Source: Candidatus Aminicenantota bacterium (GTDB lineage: Bacteria > Acidobacteriota > Aminicenantia > Aminicenantales > Aminicenantaceae). Taken from it: DNA of 5,604 bases. Positions 1 to 5,604 of this stretch are shown here, in pieces; position 1 is the first letter of the stretch; the number at the start of each line of letters is the position of its first letter. The DNA lies in NCBI GenBank assembly GCA_030607635.1, contig JAUWJP010000127.1:1-5604 (forward strand), read 5' to 3'. The translations under genes and the position numbers were made by a program. The notes under the pieces were generated by a model that ran no database searches, was not told the origin of the DNA, and saw only the letters and a list, made by a program, of their open reading frames with translations.

Positions 1-582
1 AATATTGACAGTTCCAGCTATCACGCTGGGCAGTGCTCCTTCCATGCCAGCTACGGTTATAATGACCTTTGCCTTCTTTATTTTCTGATACTCGCCAAAA
101 AAGCGGTGAAGGCCGGCTACTCCAACATCGTATATTTTCTCTGTTTCATTACCTAAAATATCGCAGGTCACAATAGCCTCTTCTGCGACCGGAATATCTG
201 ATGTTCCGGCCGTTATGACAGCTATTTTCCCCTTTCCAGGGATAGGCTTTTGCTGCTTGAGATAGATAACCTTAGCCAGAGAATTGTGGCGAGCTCCAGG
301 TATTTTTTTCTTTAAATTCTCGAAAACTTCTGGTCCGATTTTGGTGATAAGCAGATTGCTCCCTTTTTTGATAATTTCCTGGGCGATTTTTAATATCTGC
401 TCATCTGTCTTTCCCATGCCATAGATTATCTCAGGGAAGCCCTTTCTTAGCTCCCGATGGTGGTCGATTTTAGCGAAGCCTAAGTCTTGATACGGAAAGT
501 CTTTCAGAACAATGAGGGCTTCTTTAGGAGAGAGCTTCCCTTGATGGACCTTATTCAATACATCTTTCAGTTGAGATTTCAT
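1..582 (-). CDS. larB: LarB, nickel-pincer cofactor synthesis carboxylase/hydrolase (3' end cut by window edge)
   Basis: LarB is known to carboxylate the pyridinium ring of nicotinic acid adenine dinucleotide and hydrolyse the product to the biscarboxylated mononucleotide. This is the first step towards the nickel-pincer nucleotide of lactate racemase and related enzymes, and it takes place in the cytoplasm. I translated this strand by hand: 194 codons are open from ATG at 582-580 to base 1 with no stop. Typical LarB proteins are about 250 residues, so roughly 55 C-terminal residues lie outside. Family hallmarks are an N-terminal helix pair with LSPKEAL (residues 18-24), GFAKIDHHRELRKGFPE (35-51), and then the PurE-like domain with GTSDIPVAEEA (126-136), DVGVAGLHR (152-160) and VAGMEGALPSVIAG (177-190). 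An in-frame TGA at 609-607 limits the start. There is no clear Shine-Dalgarno; a TATGAT hexamer lies at 600-595 without a -35 box. It is divergent from lpxC and functionally unrelated to it. larC or larE may follow off the left edge, but this cannot be seen. Confidence 0.93.
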   Translation of the reverse strand, partial: MKSQLKDVLNKVHQGKLSPKEALIVLKDFPYQDLGFAKIDHHRELRKGFPEIIYGMGKTDEQILKIAQEIIKKGSNLLITKIGPEVFENLKKKIPGARHNSLAKVIYLKQQKPIPGKGKIAVITAGTSDIPVAEEAIVTCDILGNETEKIYDVGVAGLHRFFGEYQKIKKAKVIITVAGMEGALPSVIAGTVNI

Positions 583-618
583 CCGCAAGATTCTATCATA
601 GTGGAGTCATATATAAAA

Positions 619-733
619 GGGGACAGGCTACTTTTTCCTTGAAAAAAGGACTAGAAATGGGGCCAAAAAATGGGGCCAGGCCCCAATTTACGATGGCCAG
701 GCCTAATCTTCAAGCAAAAAGTAGCCTGTCCCC
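619..733. repeat. 115-bp inverted repeat, REP/MITE-like, with nested palindromes
   Basis: The left arm 619-643 and right arm 709-733 are reverse complements at 24 of 25 positions. The outer 18 nt (619-636 and 716-733) are perfect: the left arm begins GGGGACAGGCTAC followed by a T-run. The 65-nt centre contains further GC-rich palindromes (671-685 and 695-703) and an 11-nt direct repeat. No open reading frame or convincing target-site duplication flanks it. The GGGGACAG start recurs in the hairpin after glmS at 5499. From memory, such elements resemble REP-like palindromes mobilised by REP-associated tyrosine transposases, but no transposase is present here. As RNA or single-stranded DNA it would form a long hairpin. 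It sits between divergent larB and lpxC, so it may insulate them or may have displaced the larB -35 region. Confidence 0.85.
655..685. repeat. Direct repeat plus 15-bp perfect palindrome inside the larger repeat
   Basis: The 11-mer AAATGGGGCCA occurs at 655-665 and again at 668-678. The second copy forms the left half of the perfect palindrome TGGGGCCAGGCCCCA (671-685). The first copy could pair with the same right half through a larger loop, giving two alternative stems. With one bulged A the stem extends into AAA/TTT (668-670 with 687-689). A further GGCCAGGCC lies at 695-703. This looks like a second palindromic unit nested inside the 619-733 element. Confidence 0.8.
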
Positions 734-757
734 CTTGTTAGAAAAATAATAAAAGTT

Positions 758-786
758 TTGAACAGCTGACCTCAAATTGTTAAAAT
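758..786 (+). promoter_or_regulatory. Candidate sigma70-type promoter for lpxC
   Basis: The -35 candidate TTGAAC (758-763, 4 of 6 matches) is separated by exactly 17 nt from the -10 candidate TAAAAT (781-786, 5 of 6 matches). Transcription would begin near 793, giving a leader of about 60 nt before the lpxC ATG at 856. It lies 24 nt beyond the right arm of the large inverted repeat, so it escapes that element. This is motif reading only. Confidence 0.5.
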
Positions 787-815
787 CATAATGAAACTTA
801 GAAGGAAAGTTTTTT

Positions 816-848
816 ATGAAGAGTGATATTCTGGTGCCCTCGAAATGA
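816..848 (+). CDS. Possible 10-residue leader ORF upstream of lpxC
   Basis: ATG at 816 opens a ten-codon frame (MKSDILVPSK) ending at TGA 846-848, seven nt before the lpxC start at 856. It is preceded by GAAGGAAAG (801-809), the best ribosome binding site in the leader, with GGA about 9 nt from the ATG. The lpxC ATG itself has no good Shine-Dalgarno. Translation of this mini-ORF followed by reinitiation at 856 is therefore plausible. A second mini-ORF, ATG 791 to TGA 824-826, precedes it in another frame. Both are short enough to arise by chance, and there is no codon-level evidence of selection. Confidence 0.3.
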   Translation: MKSDILVPSK

Positions 849-855
849 TTTTGAT

Positions 856-1692
856 ATGATAGAAAAGAGCACTATCCAAAAAGAGATTCATTTTTCAGGG
901 GTTGGAGTACATTCTGGAAAGAAGGTGGATCTTCTCTTAAGGCCTTCCTCCTCGGGGGAGATCATCTTTCGTCGAACCGATCTAGACAATTTAGAGCTTG
1001 CTCTCGATCCTAAAAAAATAGAAACCAAGAGCTCAACCTATCTTGTTTCTGAAGAGTGCAAAATTCAGACTCTTGAACATTTGCTGGCCGTTCTTTACAT
1101 TTTTGGCATTGACAGCTTAATTATAGAGATAAACGGGGATGAGATTCCTATCATGGATGGAAGCGCTTCTCCTTTTGTCCAGGCGATTCTTAGCGCTGGA
1201 ATAATGTCCCTTCCCGAAAGAAAAAAATCTATTAAAATTATCAAGCCTTCTTCCCTTGAGGAAAAGGATGCTGCCTTTTCATTCTCTCCGGATTCAGGTT
1301 TTAAAATAACCTACTCTATCGAATATGATCATCCAGCCATCCAGAGACAGGAGTTAAGTTTATCCCTGAATTTGGAAAATTTTATAAAAGAAGTTGCCCC
1401 TGCCAGGACTTTTGGTTTTTTGAAGGATGTTCCTGCTCTTAGAGCTCAAGGATTAGCCGCTGGCGGGTCACTGGATAATGCTGTTGTTCTTGACGAGAAA
1501 AGTGTTATAAGTGGGCCTTTACGATATCCAGATGAATTTGTGCGTCATAAAATTTTGGATTTAATAGGTGATCTTTCCCTTATGGGCTCTCCTTTGACCG
1601 GGCATTTCAAAGCACATAAAGCAGGTCATAGCCTTCATCTGAAGGCTATTCATTTTCTTTTGGACAACCCGGAATTCTGGACCTATATATAA
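856..1692 (+). CDS. lpxC: LpxC, UDP-3-O-acyl-N-acetylglucosamine deacetylase
   Basis: LpxC is the zinc-dependent cytoplasmic deacetylase that commits UDP-3-O-acyl-GlcNAc to lipid A synthesis; its product goes to LpxD. From the ATG at 856 the protein has 278 residues, close to the shorter family members and somewhat under the 305 of E. coli. The two tandem LpxC domains are complete. The first carries SGVGVHSGKKV (14-24) and LEHLLA (73-78), with Glu74 as candidate general base and His75 as zinc ligand, then MDGSASPFV. The second carries APARTFGF (181-188), AAGGSLDNAVV (201-211), RHKILDLIGD (230-239) with zinc ligands His231 and Asp235, and KAGHSLH with catalytic His258. The frame is open upstream to a GTG at 823, adding 11 residues (MIFWCPRNDFD) that do not look like the family. 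I prefer ATG 856 because MIEKSTIQKEIHFSG matches the usual N terminus, although it lacks a good Shine-Dalgarno. It has its own candidate promoter and lies 91 bp before the next gene. Confidence 0.96.
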   Translation: MIEKSTIQKEIHFSGVGVHSGKKVDLLLRPSSSGEIIFRRTDLDNLELALDPKKIETKSSTYLVSEECKIQTLEHLLAVLYIFGIDSLIIEINGDEIPIMDGSASPFVQAILSAGIMSLPERKKSIKIIKPSSLEEKDAAFSFSPDSGFKITYSIEYDHPAIQRQELSLSLNLENFIKEVAPARTFGFLKDVPALRAQGLAAGGSLDNAVVLDEKSVISGPLRYPDEFVRHKILDLIGDLSLMGSPLTGHFKAHKAGHSLHLKAIHFLLDNPEFWTYI

Positions 1693-1713
1693 CGGGCTTC
1701 CTCAACTTTTTTC

Positions 1714-1742
1714 TTGTCAATGCTCTTATTCTGAGGTAGAAT
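1714..1742 (+). promoter_or_regulatory. Sigma70-type promoter for the TPR-glmU-glmS operon
   Basis: TTGTCA (1714-1719, 5 of 6 consensus) and TAGAAT (1737-1742, 5 of 6) are separated by exactly 17 nt, placing the start of transcription near 1749. That gives a leader of about 35 nt before the GTG at 1784. No terminator hairpin is visible between lpxC and this site, so read-through from lpxC is also possible. No glmS ribozyme or other leader structure fits in this short space. Confidence 0.65.
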
Positions 1743-1783
1743 TTGTAAAATCAGGAGTTAAAGCCATACGAGAAAGGAAAAAA

Positions 1784-2296
1784 GTGACAAAAGAAAAAGA
1801 TAAAATCAAAAAAGATGAGTACGAGAAAGCTCTATCTGCTTACAGTCAGGCCATGAAGCCCTTTCACAAAGGCGATTATAAAAAGGCAGATGAAATGCTT
1901 AAGGCTTTTTTAGATAAACATAGGTCTGAAAAAGAACTTGTTGACAGAGCTCGAATCTACCTCAAGATTTGTGGAGAGCAACAGAGTAAAGAAAAAGTTC
2001 AATTGAAAACATTTGAAGACTATTACCAACACGGTGTTTTCAAAACAAATCAAGAAGATTATGAGGAAGCGCTAAAATTATTAGAAAAGGCTCGAGAGAT
2101 GAAACCTAAGGAGGGCAAAATCCTCTACTTAATGGCCGATGTTTATTGCTTGAAGGGGGAGAATGAAAAGTGCTTTGAACTTCTAAAAAATGCCATTCAA
2201 CTCGATAAGTATTTCAGTATATTGGCCCGGAATGAGAGAGGTTTTGAATCTCTTTGGGAGGATAAAAAATTTAAACTAATCACTAGAATGGTATGA
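1784..2296 (+). CDS. Small tetratricopeptide-repeat (TPR) protein, function unknown
   Basis: This encodes a 170-residue, highly charged, Lys/Glu-rich protein with no signal peptide or membrane segment, so it is probably cytoplasmic. TPR-like helix pairs are visible at about 16-45 (AYSQAMKPFHKGDYKKADEMLKAFL), 77-107 (YYQHGVFKTNQEDYEEALKLLEKA) and 111-142 (GKILYLMADVYCLKGENEKCFELLKNAI). The tail FESLWEDKKFKLI (154-166) is a common closing motif after the last TPR. Such proteins bind partner proteins, but none can be named here and the link to amino-sugar synthesis is positional only. The start is GTG at 1784, with AAGGA (1774-1778) 5 nt upstream; the next in-frame Met is residue 24, inside the first repeat. 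It follows the promoter at 1714-1742, and its TGA overlaps the glmU ATG by 4 nt (ATGA), so the genes are probably translationally coupled. Confidence 0.85.
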   Translation: MTKEKDKIKKDEYEKALSAYSQAMKPFHKGDYKKADEMLKAFLDKHRSEKELVDRARIYLKICGEQQSKEKVQLKTFEDYYQHGVFKTNQEDYEEALKLLEKAREMKPKEGKILYLMADVYCLKGENEKCFELLKNAIQLDKYFSILARNERGFESLWEDKKFKLITRMV

Positions 2297-3669
2297 GAAA
2301 AGGCTTTTTCGCTCTGATTTTAGCTGCGGGCAAGGGAACCAGATTCAAATCAGAAATAATAAAGGTCCTCCACCCCATGTTGGGGAAATCTATGTTCCGA
2401 TTGGTGTTGGATTGTGTTTTCAAGCTCAGCCCAGAGAAAGTCTACGTGGTTGTGGGCAGTCAGAAGGAAGATGTCATGAAAGAAGCTCCTTCCAGTAAAG
2501 TCGAATTCCTAACCCAGAAAAGACAACTGGGAACAGCTCACGCCGTCCAGGCAGCAAAAAATGCCATGAATAAAGGAAGAGAAAAGGATGTTCTCATCAT
2601 AAACAGTGATTTACCCCTGATGAAACCTGAAACGTTAAGACCCTTATTGGCTCTTCACCGGAAAGAAGGAAACTCCCTGACATTTTTAAGCGCTGAGTTA
2701 GAAGACCCGTCAGGTTTTGGGCGTATTGTCCATTCTGGAGATGAAATTAGGGTCATTGAGGAGAGAGATGCCACAGCACCCCAGCGGAGAATAAAAGAAG
2801 TAAATGCTGGAGTTTATGTTTTTAAAATCAAGGATCTCCTTGAGGCATTACCCAAGGTTTCGAATAAAAACAAAAAGGGTGAATATTATCTTACGGATGT
2901 TACTGAGATACTATCTCAAGAGGGGAAAAAGATCGGTGTTCATAAGACAAGGAATACTGAGGATCTTGTAGGAGTAAACAGCAGGTATGAGCTGTCTAAG
3001 GCGATAGGAGAGCTTCGGGAGAGAAAAATAAAAGCCCTTACAGAGAAGGGGGTAACTATTTATGATCCCTGTACAACCTGGATCGACCTCGATGTTAAAA
3101 TAGGACCTGAGACCATAGTCTATCCTTCTGTAATTATTGAAGGAAATTCTGTAATCGGAAGAGAGTGCCGGTTTTACCCGTTCGTCCATATTGTAGATTC
3201 TAGGGTAGGAAACCGTGTCAAGATTTTAAGCTCGACCATGATTGAAGAGAGCGTCATCGAGGATGAAGCTCAAGTGGGCCCTTTCACCCACTTCAGGCCT
3301 AAAACCATCATTAAATCGAAAGCAAAAGTCGGAAATTTTGTCGAGATGAAAAACACAATATTCGGGAGTAAATCCAAAGCAGGACATCTTACCTATTTAG
3401 GAGATTGTGAGGTGAAAGAAGAGGTTAACATCGGAGCAGGAACGATTACCTGTAATTACGACGGCAAAAAGAAATATAAGACCTTTATCGAATCAGGAGT
3501 TTTTATTGGTTCAGGAACTGAACTTGTGGCTCCCTTAAAGGTGGGGAAAAAGGCCTACATAGGAGCAGGCTCAACCATCACCAAAGACGTAGCGCCAGAA
3601 TCCCTGGCTGTAGCCCGATGCAAGCAGGTTGAAAAGCGAGGCAAGGACCCCAGAAAAAGAGGCAAGTAA
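2293..3669 (+). CDS. glmU: GlmU, bifunctional GlcN-1-P acetyltransferase / GlcNAc-1-P uridyltransferase
   Basis: GlmU performs the last two steps to UDP-GlcNAc: acetylation of glucosamine-1-phosphate with acetyl-CoA, then UMP transfer from UTP. The protein has 458 residues, matching the family length of about 456. The N-terminal nucleotidyltransferase domain (about 1-230) has LAAGKGTR (10-17), Lys24 in IIKVLHP, QKRQLGTAHA (75-84), the metal-binding Asp106 in NSDLPL, GFGRI (141-145), EERDAT (156-161), NAG (171-173) and Asn229 in GVNSR. The C-terminal left-handed beta-helix (about 252-440) has FRP with Arg335, GNFVEMK with Lys353, KAGHLTYLGD with catalytic His365, and GAGTITCNYDG (381-391). Both active sites therefore appear intact. 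The pyrophosphorylase signatures are slightly unusual: Ile replaces the common Pro before VLHP-linked Lys24, and Ser105 replaces the usual Gly before Asp106. The start at 2293 overlaps the TPR stop and has no strong Shine-Dalgarno of its own, implying coupling. The stop overlaps the glmS ATG by 1 nt. Confidence 0.97.
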   Translation: MRKGFFALILAAGKGTRFKSEIIKVLHPMLGKSMFRLVLDCVFKLSPEKVYVVVGSQKEDVMKEAPSSKVEFLTQKRQLGTAHAVQAAKNAMNKGREKDVLIINSDLPLMKPETLRPLLALHRKEGNSLTFLSAELEDPSGFGRIVHSGDEIRVIEERDATAPQRRIKEVNAGVYVFKIKDLLEALPKVSNKNKKGEYYLTDVTEILSQEGKKIGVHKTRNTEDLVGVNSRYELSKAIGELRERKIKALTEKGVTIYDPCTTWIDLDVKIGPETIVYPSVIIEGNSVIGRECRFYPFVHIVDSRVGNRVKILSSTMIEESVIEDEAQVGPFTHFRPKTIIKSKAKVGNFVEMKNTIFGSKSKAGHLTYLGDCEVKEEVNIGAGTITCNYDGKKKYKTFIESGVFIGSGTELVAPLKVGKKAYIGAGSTITKDVAPESLAVARCKQVEKRGKDPRKRGK

Positions 3670-5498
3670 TGTGCGGCATAATTGGCTATATAGGGCCTAA
3701 GAGCGTAGTTCCGATCCTGGTGGAAGGATTAAAGAGGCTCGAATACAGAGGCTATGATTCAGCCGGGGTTGCGGTGGTGGATGAAAATCAGATAAACATA
3801 AGGCGAGTCCACGGAAAAATCGCAGCGCTTGAAAAGAGCTTAGAAGAATCCCCTCTCGACGGAATATATGGAGTGGGTCATACTCGTTGGGCAACGCATG
3901 GGCGGCCTTGCGAAGAGAACGCCCACCCTCATCAGGATTGTACAGGCTCCGTGGTTGTTGTTCACAACGGAATTATCGAGAATTATCTTGCTTTGAAGAA
4001 GAAACTTAAAAAAGAAGGGCATACCTTTCGCACTGAGACCGATACAGAAATTATTGCTCATCTCGTTGAAAAATATTTTAAAGGTTCTTTAGAGGAGGCT
4101 GTTCAGCGAGCAGTTCAAGACCTCGATGGTGCCTATGCTGTAGCTGTCATATCATCCAAGGATCCTGAAAAAATTGTGGCGGCAAAGGTTGGCCCACCTA
4201 TTGTTGTCGGTTTAGGCAAAAAAGAGTTTTTTATCTCTTCTGACATCAATCCTCTTCTTAGCTACACCCAGAAAGTTGTTTTTCTCGAAGACGGGGAGAT
4301 GGCTGTAATCGAGCCAACGGGAGCGAATTTTTTCGATTTTAAGGGGAAGGTACTGGAAAAAAAAGTGCATCATCTTTCCTGGAGTCGCCTTATGGCTGAA
4401 AAAAGCGGGTTTAAGCACTTCATGCTCAAGGAGATATTTGAGCAGCCTCAGGTTGTGAGAGACACTCTTAAGGGCAGGGTATTCCTTGATTCAGGAAAGA
4501 TATGCCTGGATGAGATTGGAGTATCTCCAGAGCTTTTTAAAAAAACGGAAAGAGTTGTGATTATTGCTTGCGGCACATCCTATCATGCGGGCCTGGTGGG
4601 CAAATATCTCATCGAGGCCATGGCCCAGATTCCTGTGGATATCGAGTTTGCTTCAGAATACCGCTACAGAGATTTTATCCTGGATAAAAAAGCCCTCGTC
4701 ATAGTCATTTCCCAATCTGGAGAGACCGCCGATTCTCTGGCTGCTCTAAGGATTATCAAAGAAATGAAACCTCTAACTCTTAGCATCTGCAATGCGGTTA
4801 ATTCCTCGATTGCGAGAGAGACAGATGGAGTTCTCTACACCCATGCCGGTCCAGAAATCGGAGTTGCAGCCACAAAGACTTATTCTGCCCAGATAGTAGC
4901 TTTGGCTCTGTTAGCAATGCATCTGGCCCAGATAAAAGGAAGAATTGATGAAAAGGCAAGTCTCGCGCTTATAGAAGAGCTCGGAAGAATTCCTCATAAA
5001 ATGGAGAAAATTCTCAATCAGGCCAAGTCGATTGAAGATCTAGCTTCAAAGTTTGTCTCCTTCTCCCATTTCCTCTATTTGGGACGTGGAGTCAGTTTTC
5101 CTGTTGCCCTGGAGGGAGCGCTCAAACTGAAAGAGATTTCATATATTCATGCAGAAGCCTATCCAGGAGGGGAGATGAAGCACGGCCCGATTGCCCTCAT
5201 CGAAGAGAACATGCCCACGATGGCCATAGTCCCCAGGGACAGGGTTTATGCTAAGATGTTGAGCAACATATCTGAAATCAAAGCAAGAATTGGATACATC
5301 CTGGCCGTAGCTTCTGAAGATGATAAAGAGATTGAGGAAAGAGTCGATAAAGTTATTCCCGTCCCCTCAACAGAGCCTCTTTTTACTCCCTTTTTAACCA
5401 CTCTTCCCTTGCAGCTCTTCGCCTATTACATAGGGGCGATGAGGGGAGCAGACGTTGACCAGCCCAGAAACCTGGCGAAAAGTGTTACGGTTGAATAA
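3669..5498 (+). CDS. glmS: GlmS, glutamine:fructose-6-phosphate aminotransferase (isomerising)
   Basis: GlmS forms glucosamine-6-phosphate from fructose-6-phosphate and glutamine, the entry step to amino sugars. At 609 residues it is the same length as the E. coli enzyme. The N-terminal glutaminase domain begins MCGIIGYIG, with Cys2 as nucleophile after Met removal, followed by RGYDSAG (27-33), HTRWATHG (71-78) with Arg73, HNGIIEN (99-105) and TETDTE (122-127). Two SIS sugar-isomerase domains follow. The first has CGTSYHA (301-307) and SQSGETADS (349-357); the second has LGRGVSFPVALEGALKLKE (471-489) and GGEMKHGP (500-507). The C-terminal tail DQPRNLAKSVTVE carries Lys604, the fructose-6-phosphate-binding lysine. 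The ATG at 3669 overlaps the glmU TAA (TAATG), and AGAGG at 3658-3662 gives a suitable ribosome binding site 6 nt upstream. Because it follows glmU without a gap, the glmS ribozyme found upstream of the gene in many Firmicutes is absent. GlmM is not encoded here. Confidence 0.98.
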   Translation: MCGIIGYIGPKSVVPILVEGLKRLEYRGYDSAGVAVVDENQINIRRVHGKIAALEKSLEESPLDGIYGVGHTRWATHGRPCEENAHPHQDCTGSVVVVHNGIIENYLALKKKLKKEGHTFRTETDTEIIAHLVEKYFKGSLEEAVQRAVQDLDGAYAVAVISSKDPEKIVAAKVGPPIVVGLGKKEFFISSDINPLLSYTQKVVFLEDGEMAVIEPTGANFFDFKGKVLEKKVHHLSWSRLMAEKSGFKHFMLKEIFEQPQVVRDTLKGRVFLDSGKICLDEIGVSPELFKKTERVVIIACGTSYHAGLVGKYLIEAMAQIPVDIEFASEYRYRDFILDKKALVIVISQSGETADSLAALRIIKEMKPLTLSICNAVNSSIARETDGVLYTHAGPEIGVAATKTYSAQIVALALLAMHLAQIKGRIDEKASLALIEELGRIPHKMEKILNQAKSIEDLASKFVSFSHFLYLGRGVSFPVALEGALKLKEISYIHAEAYPGGEMKHGPIALIEENMPTMAIVPRDRVYAKMLSNISEIKARIGYILAVASEDDKEIEERVDKVIPVPSTEPLFTPFLTTLPLQLFAYYIGAMRGADVDQPRNLAKSVTVE

Positions 5499-5527
5499 AA
5501 AAGGGGACAGCCCGCAGTCCCCATTTT
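5499..5527 (+). terminator. REP-like hairpin after glmS, possible intrinsic terminator
   Basis: Immediately after the glmS stop, GGGGAC (5503-5508) pairs with GTCCCC (5517-5522) around an 8-nt loop. Flanking AAAA (5499-5502) and TTTT (5524-5527) can extend the stem past one bulged A. The GC-rich stem followed by ATTTTCTAT could end the operon transcript, although the U-tract is short. The first 12 nt, AAAAGGGGACAG, are identical to 615-626 in the large inverted repeat, so this may be a small member of the same repeat family that also serves as a terminator. Confidence 0.5.
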
Positions 5528-5594
5528 CTATAGTGTCTTCATGTTCAAAAAAAATAAAAAAAAGGAAGATAGTTTTCATTTTCTATATAAGAAG

Positions 5595-5600
5595 AGGAGG
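5595..5600 (+). promoter_or_regulatory. Perfect Shine-Dalgarno for a gene starting just past the right edge
   Basis: AGGAGG, within GAAGAGGAGG (5591-5600), ends four bases before the window edge. At usual spacing a start codon would lie within a few bases beyond 5604, so another plus-strand gene very probably follows glmS. The 70-odd bases between the hairpin and this site are A/T-rich, with an A-run at 5547-5562. They hold no complete gene and only a weak TATAGT -10-like hexamer (5529-5534) without a -35 box. Nothing can be said about the product. Confidence 0.6.
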
Positions 5601-5604
5601 CTTA

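Noticed and set aside
601..760. CRISPR array or insertion sequence in the larB-lpxC gap
   Set aside because: There is only one inverted pair and one short direct repeat, with no regularly spaced units, no transposase frame and no clear target-site duplication.
823..855. GTG-initiated 11-residue N-terminal extension of LpxC
   Set aside because: The residues MIFWCPRNDFD do not resemble any LpxC N terminus I know, and the spacing to GAAGGAAAG is too long. ATG 856 gives the normal family start.
2911..3189. Minus-strand 92-codon open frame inside glmU
   Set aside because: It lies wholly within a well-conserved gene on the other strand, has no recognisable motifs, and is a shadow frame.
3669..3700. 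glmS ribozyme or riboswitch before glmS
   Set aside because: glmS overlaps glmU by one base, so no leader RNA exists there, and the 35-nt operon leader after 1749 is too short.
3697..4418. Three minus-strand open frames of 65-73 codons inside glmS
   Set aside because: They overlap the conserved glutaminase and linker coding sequence, show no family resemblance, and are shadows of glmS.
5394..5579. Minus-strand 61-codon frame across the glmS 3' end and the hairpin
   Set aside because: It runs through the conserved GlmS tail, the palindrome and the A-rich stretch. The Phe-rich start is just the complement of the A-run, and no domain is visible.
5541..5603. ATG 5541 as the start of the next gene (Lys-rich 21 codons, open to the edge)
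   Set aside because: It has no Shine-Dalgarno, and its Lys-rich residues simply reflect the A-run. The perfect AGGAGG at 5595-5600 points to a start just outside the window instead, though the edge prevents certainty.

Overview
The window looks like ordinary chromosomal DNA from a diderm (Gram-negative-type) bacterium. The main evidence is a complete lpxC, the committed step of lipid A synthesis, next to genes for UDP-GlcNAc supply. Base composition is moderately AT-rich. The GGGGACAG-type palindromes resemble REP-like repeats I associate with uncultured lineages such as Aminicenantes and some former Deltaproteobacteria. That taxonomic hint comes from memory and is weak.

Layout. (1) 1-582, minus strand: the 5' two thirds or more of larB (nickel-pincer cofactor synthesis), running off the left edge. 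(2) 583-855: a divergent intergenic region. It holds a 115-bp inverted repeat with nearly perfect 25-nt arms and a second GC-rich palindrome nested inside. After it come a sigma70-like promoter and a leader with a tiny upstream ORF that carries the best ribosome binding site. (3) 856-1692, plus: lpxC. (4) 1693-1783: a short gap with a good TTGTCA-17-TAGAAT promoter. (5) 1784-5498, plus: a tightly packed three-gene operon of a TPR protein, glmU and glmS, joined by a 4-nt ATGA overlap and a 1-nt TAATG overlap. (6) 5499-5604: a hairpin of the same GGGGACAG family directly after the glmS stop, an A-rich stretch, then a perfect AGGAGG at the right edge that announces another plus-strand gene just outside.

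Function. GlmS makes glucosamine-6-phosphate from fructose-6-phosphate and glutamine. GlmM, not in this window, isomerises it. GlmU then acetylates and uridylates it to UDP-GlcNAc, the precursor of both peptidoglycan and lipid A. LpxC acts two steps further on, deacetylating UDP-3-O-acyl-GlcNAc. The window is therefore a cell-envelope amino-sugar cluster beside an unrelated nickel-cofactor gene. I see no new defence, mobile or biosynthetic system. The points most worth a second look are the nested and dispersed palindromes, the lpxC leader, and the slightly off-consensus uridyltransferase signatures in GlmU.
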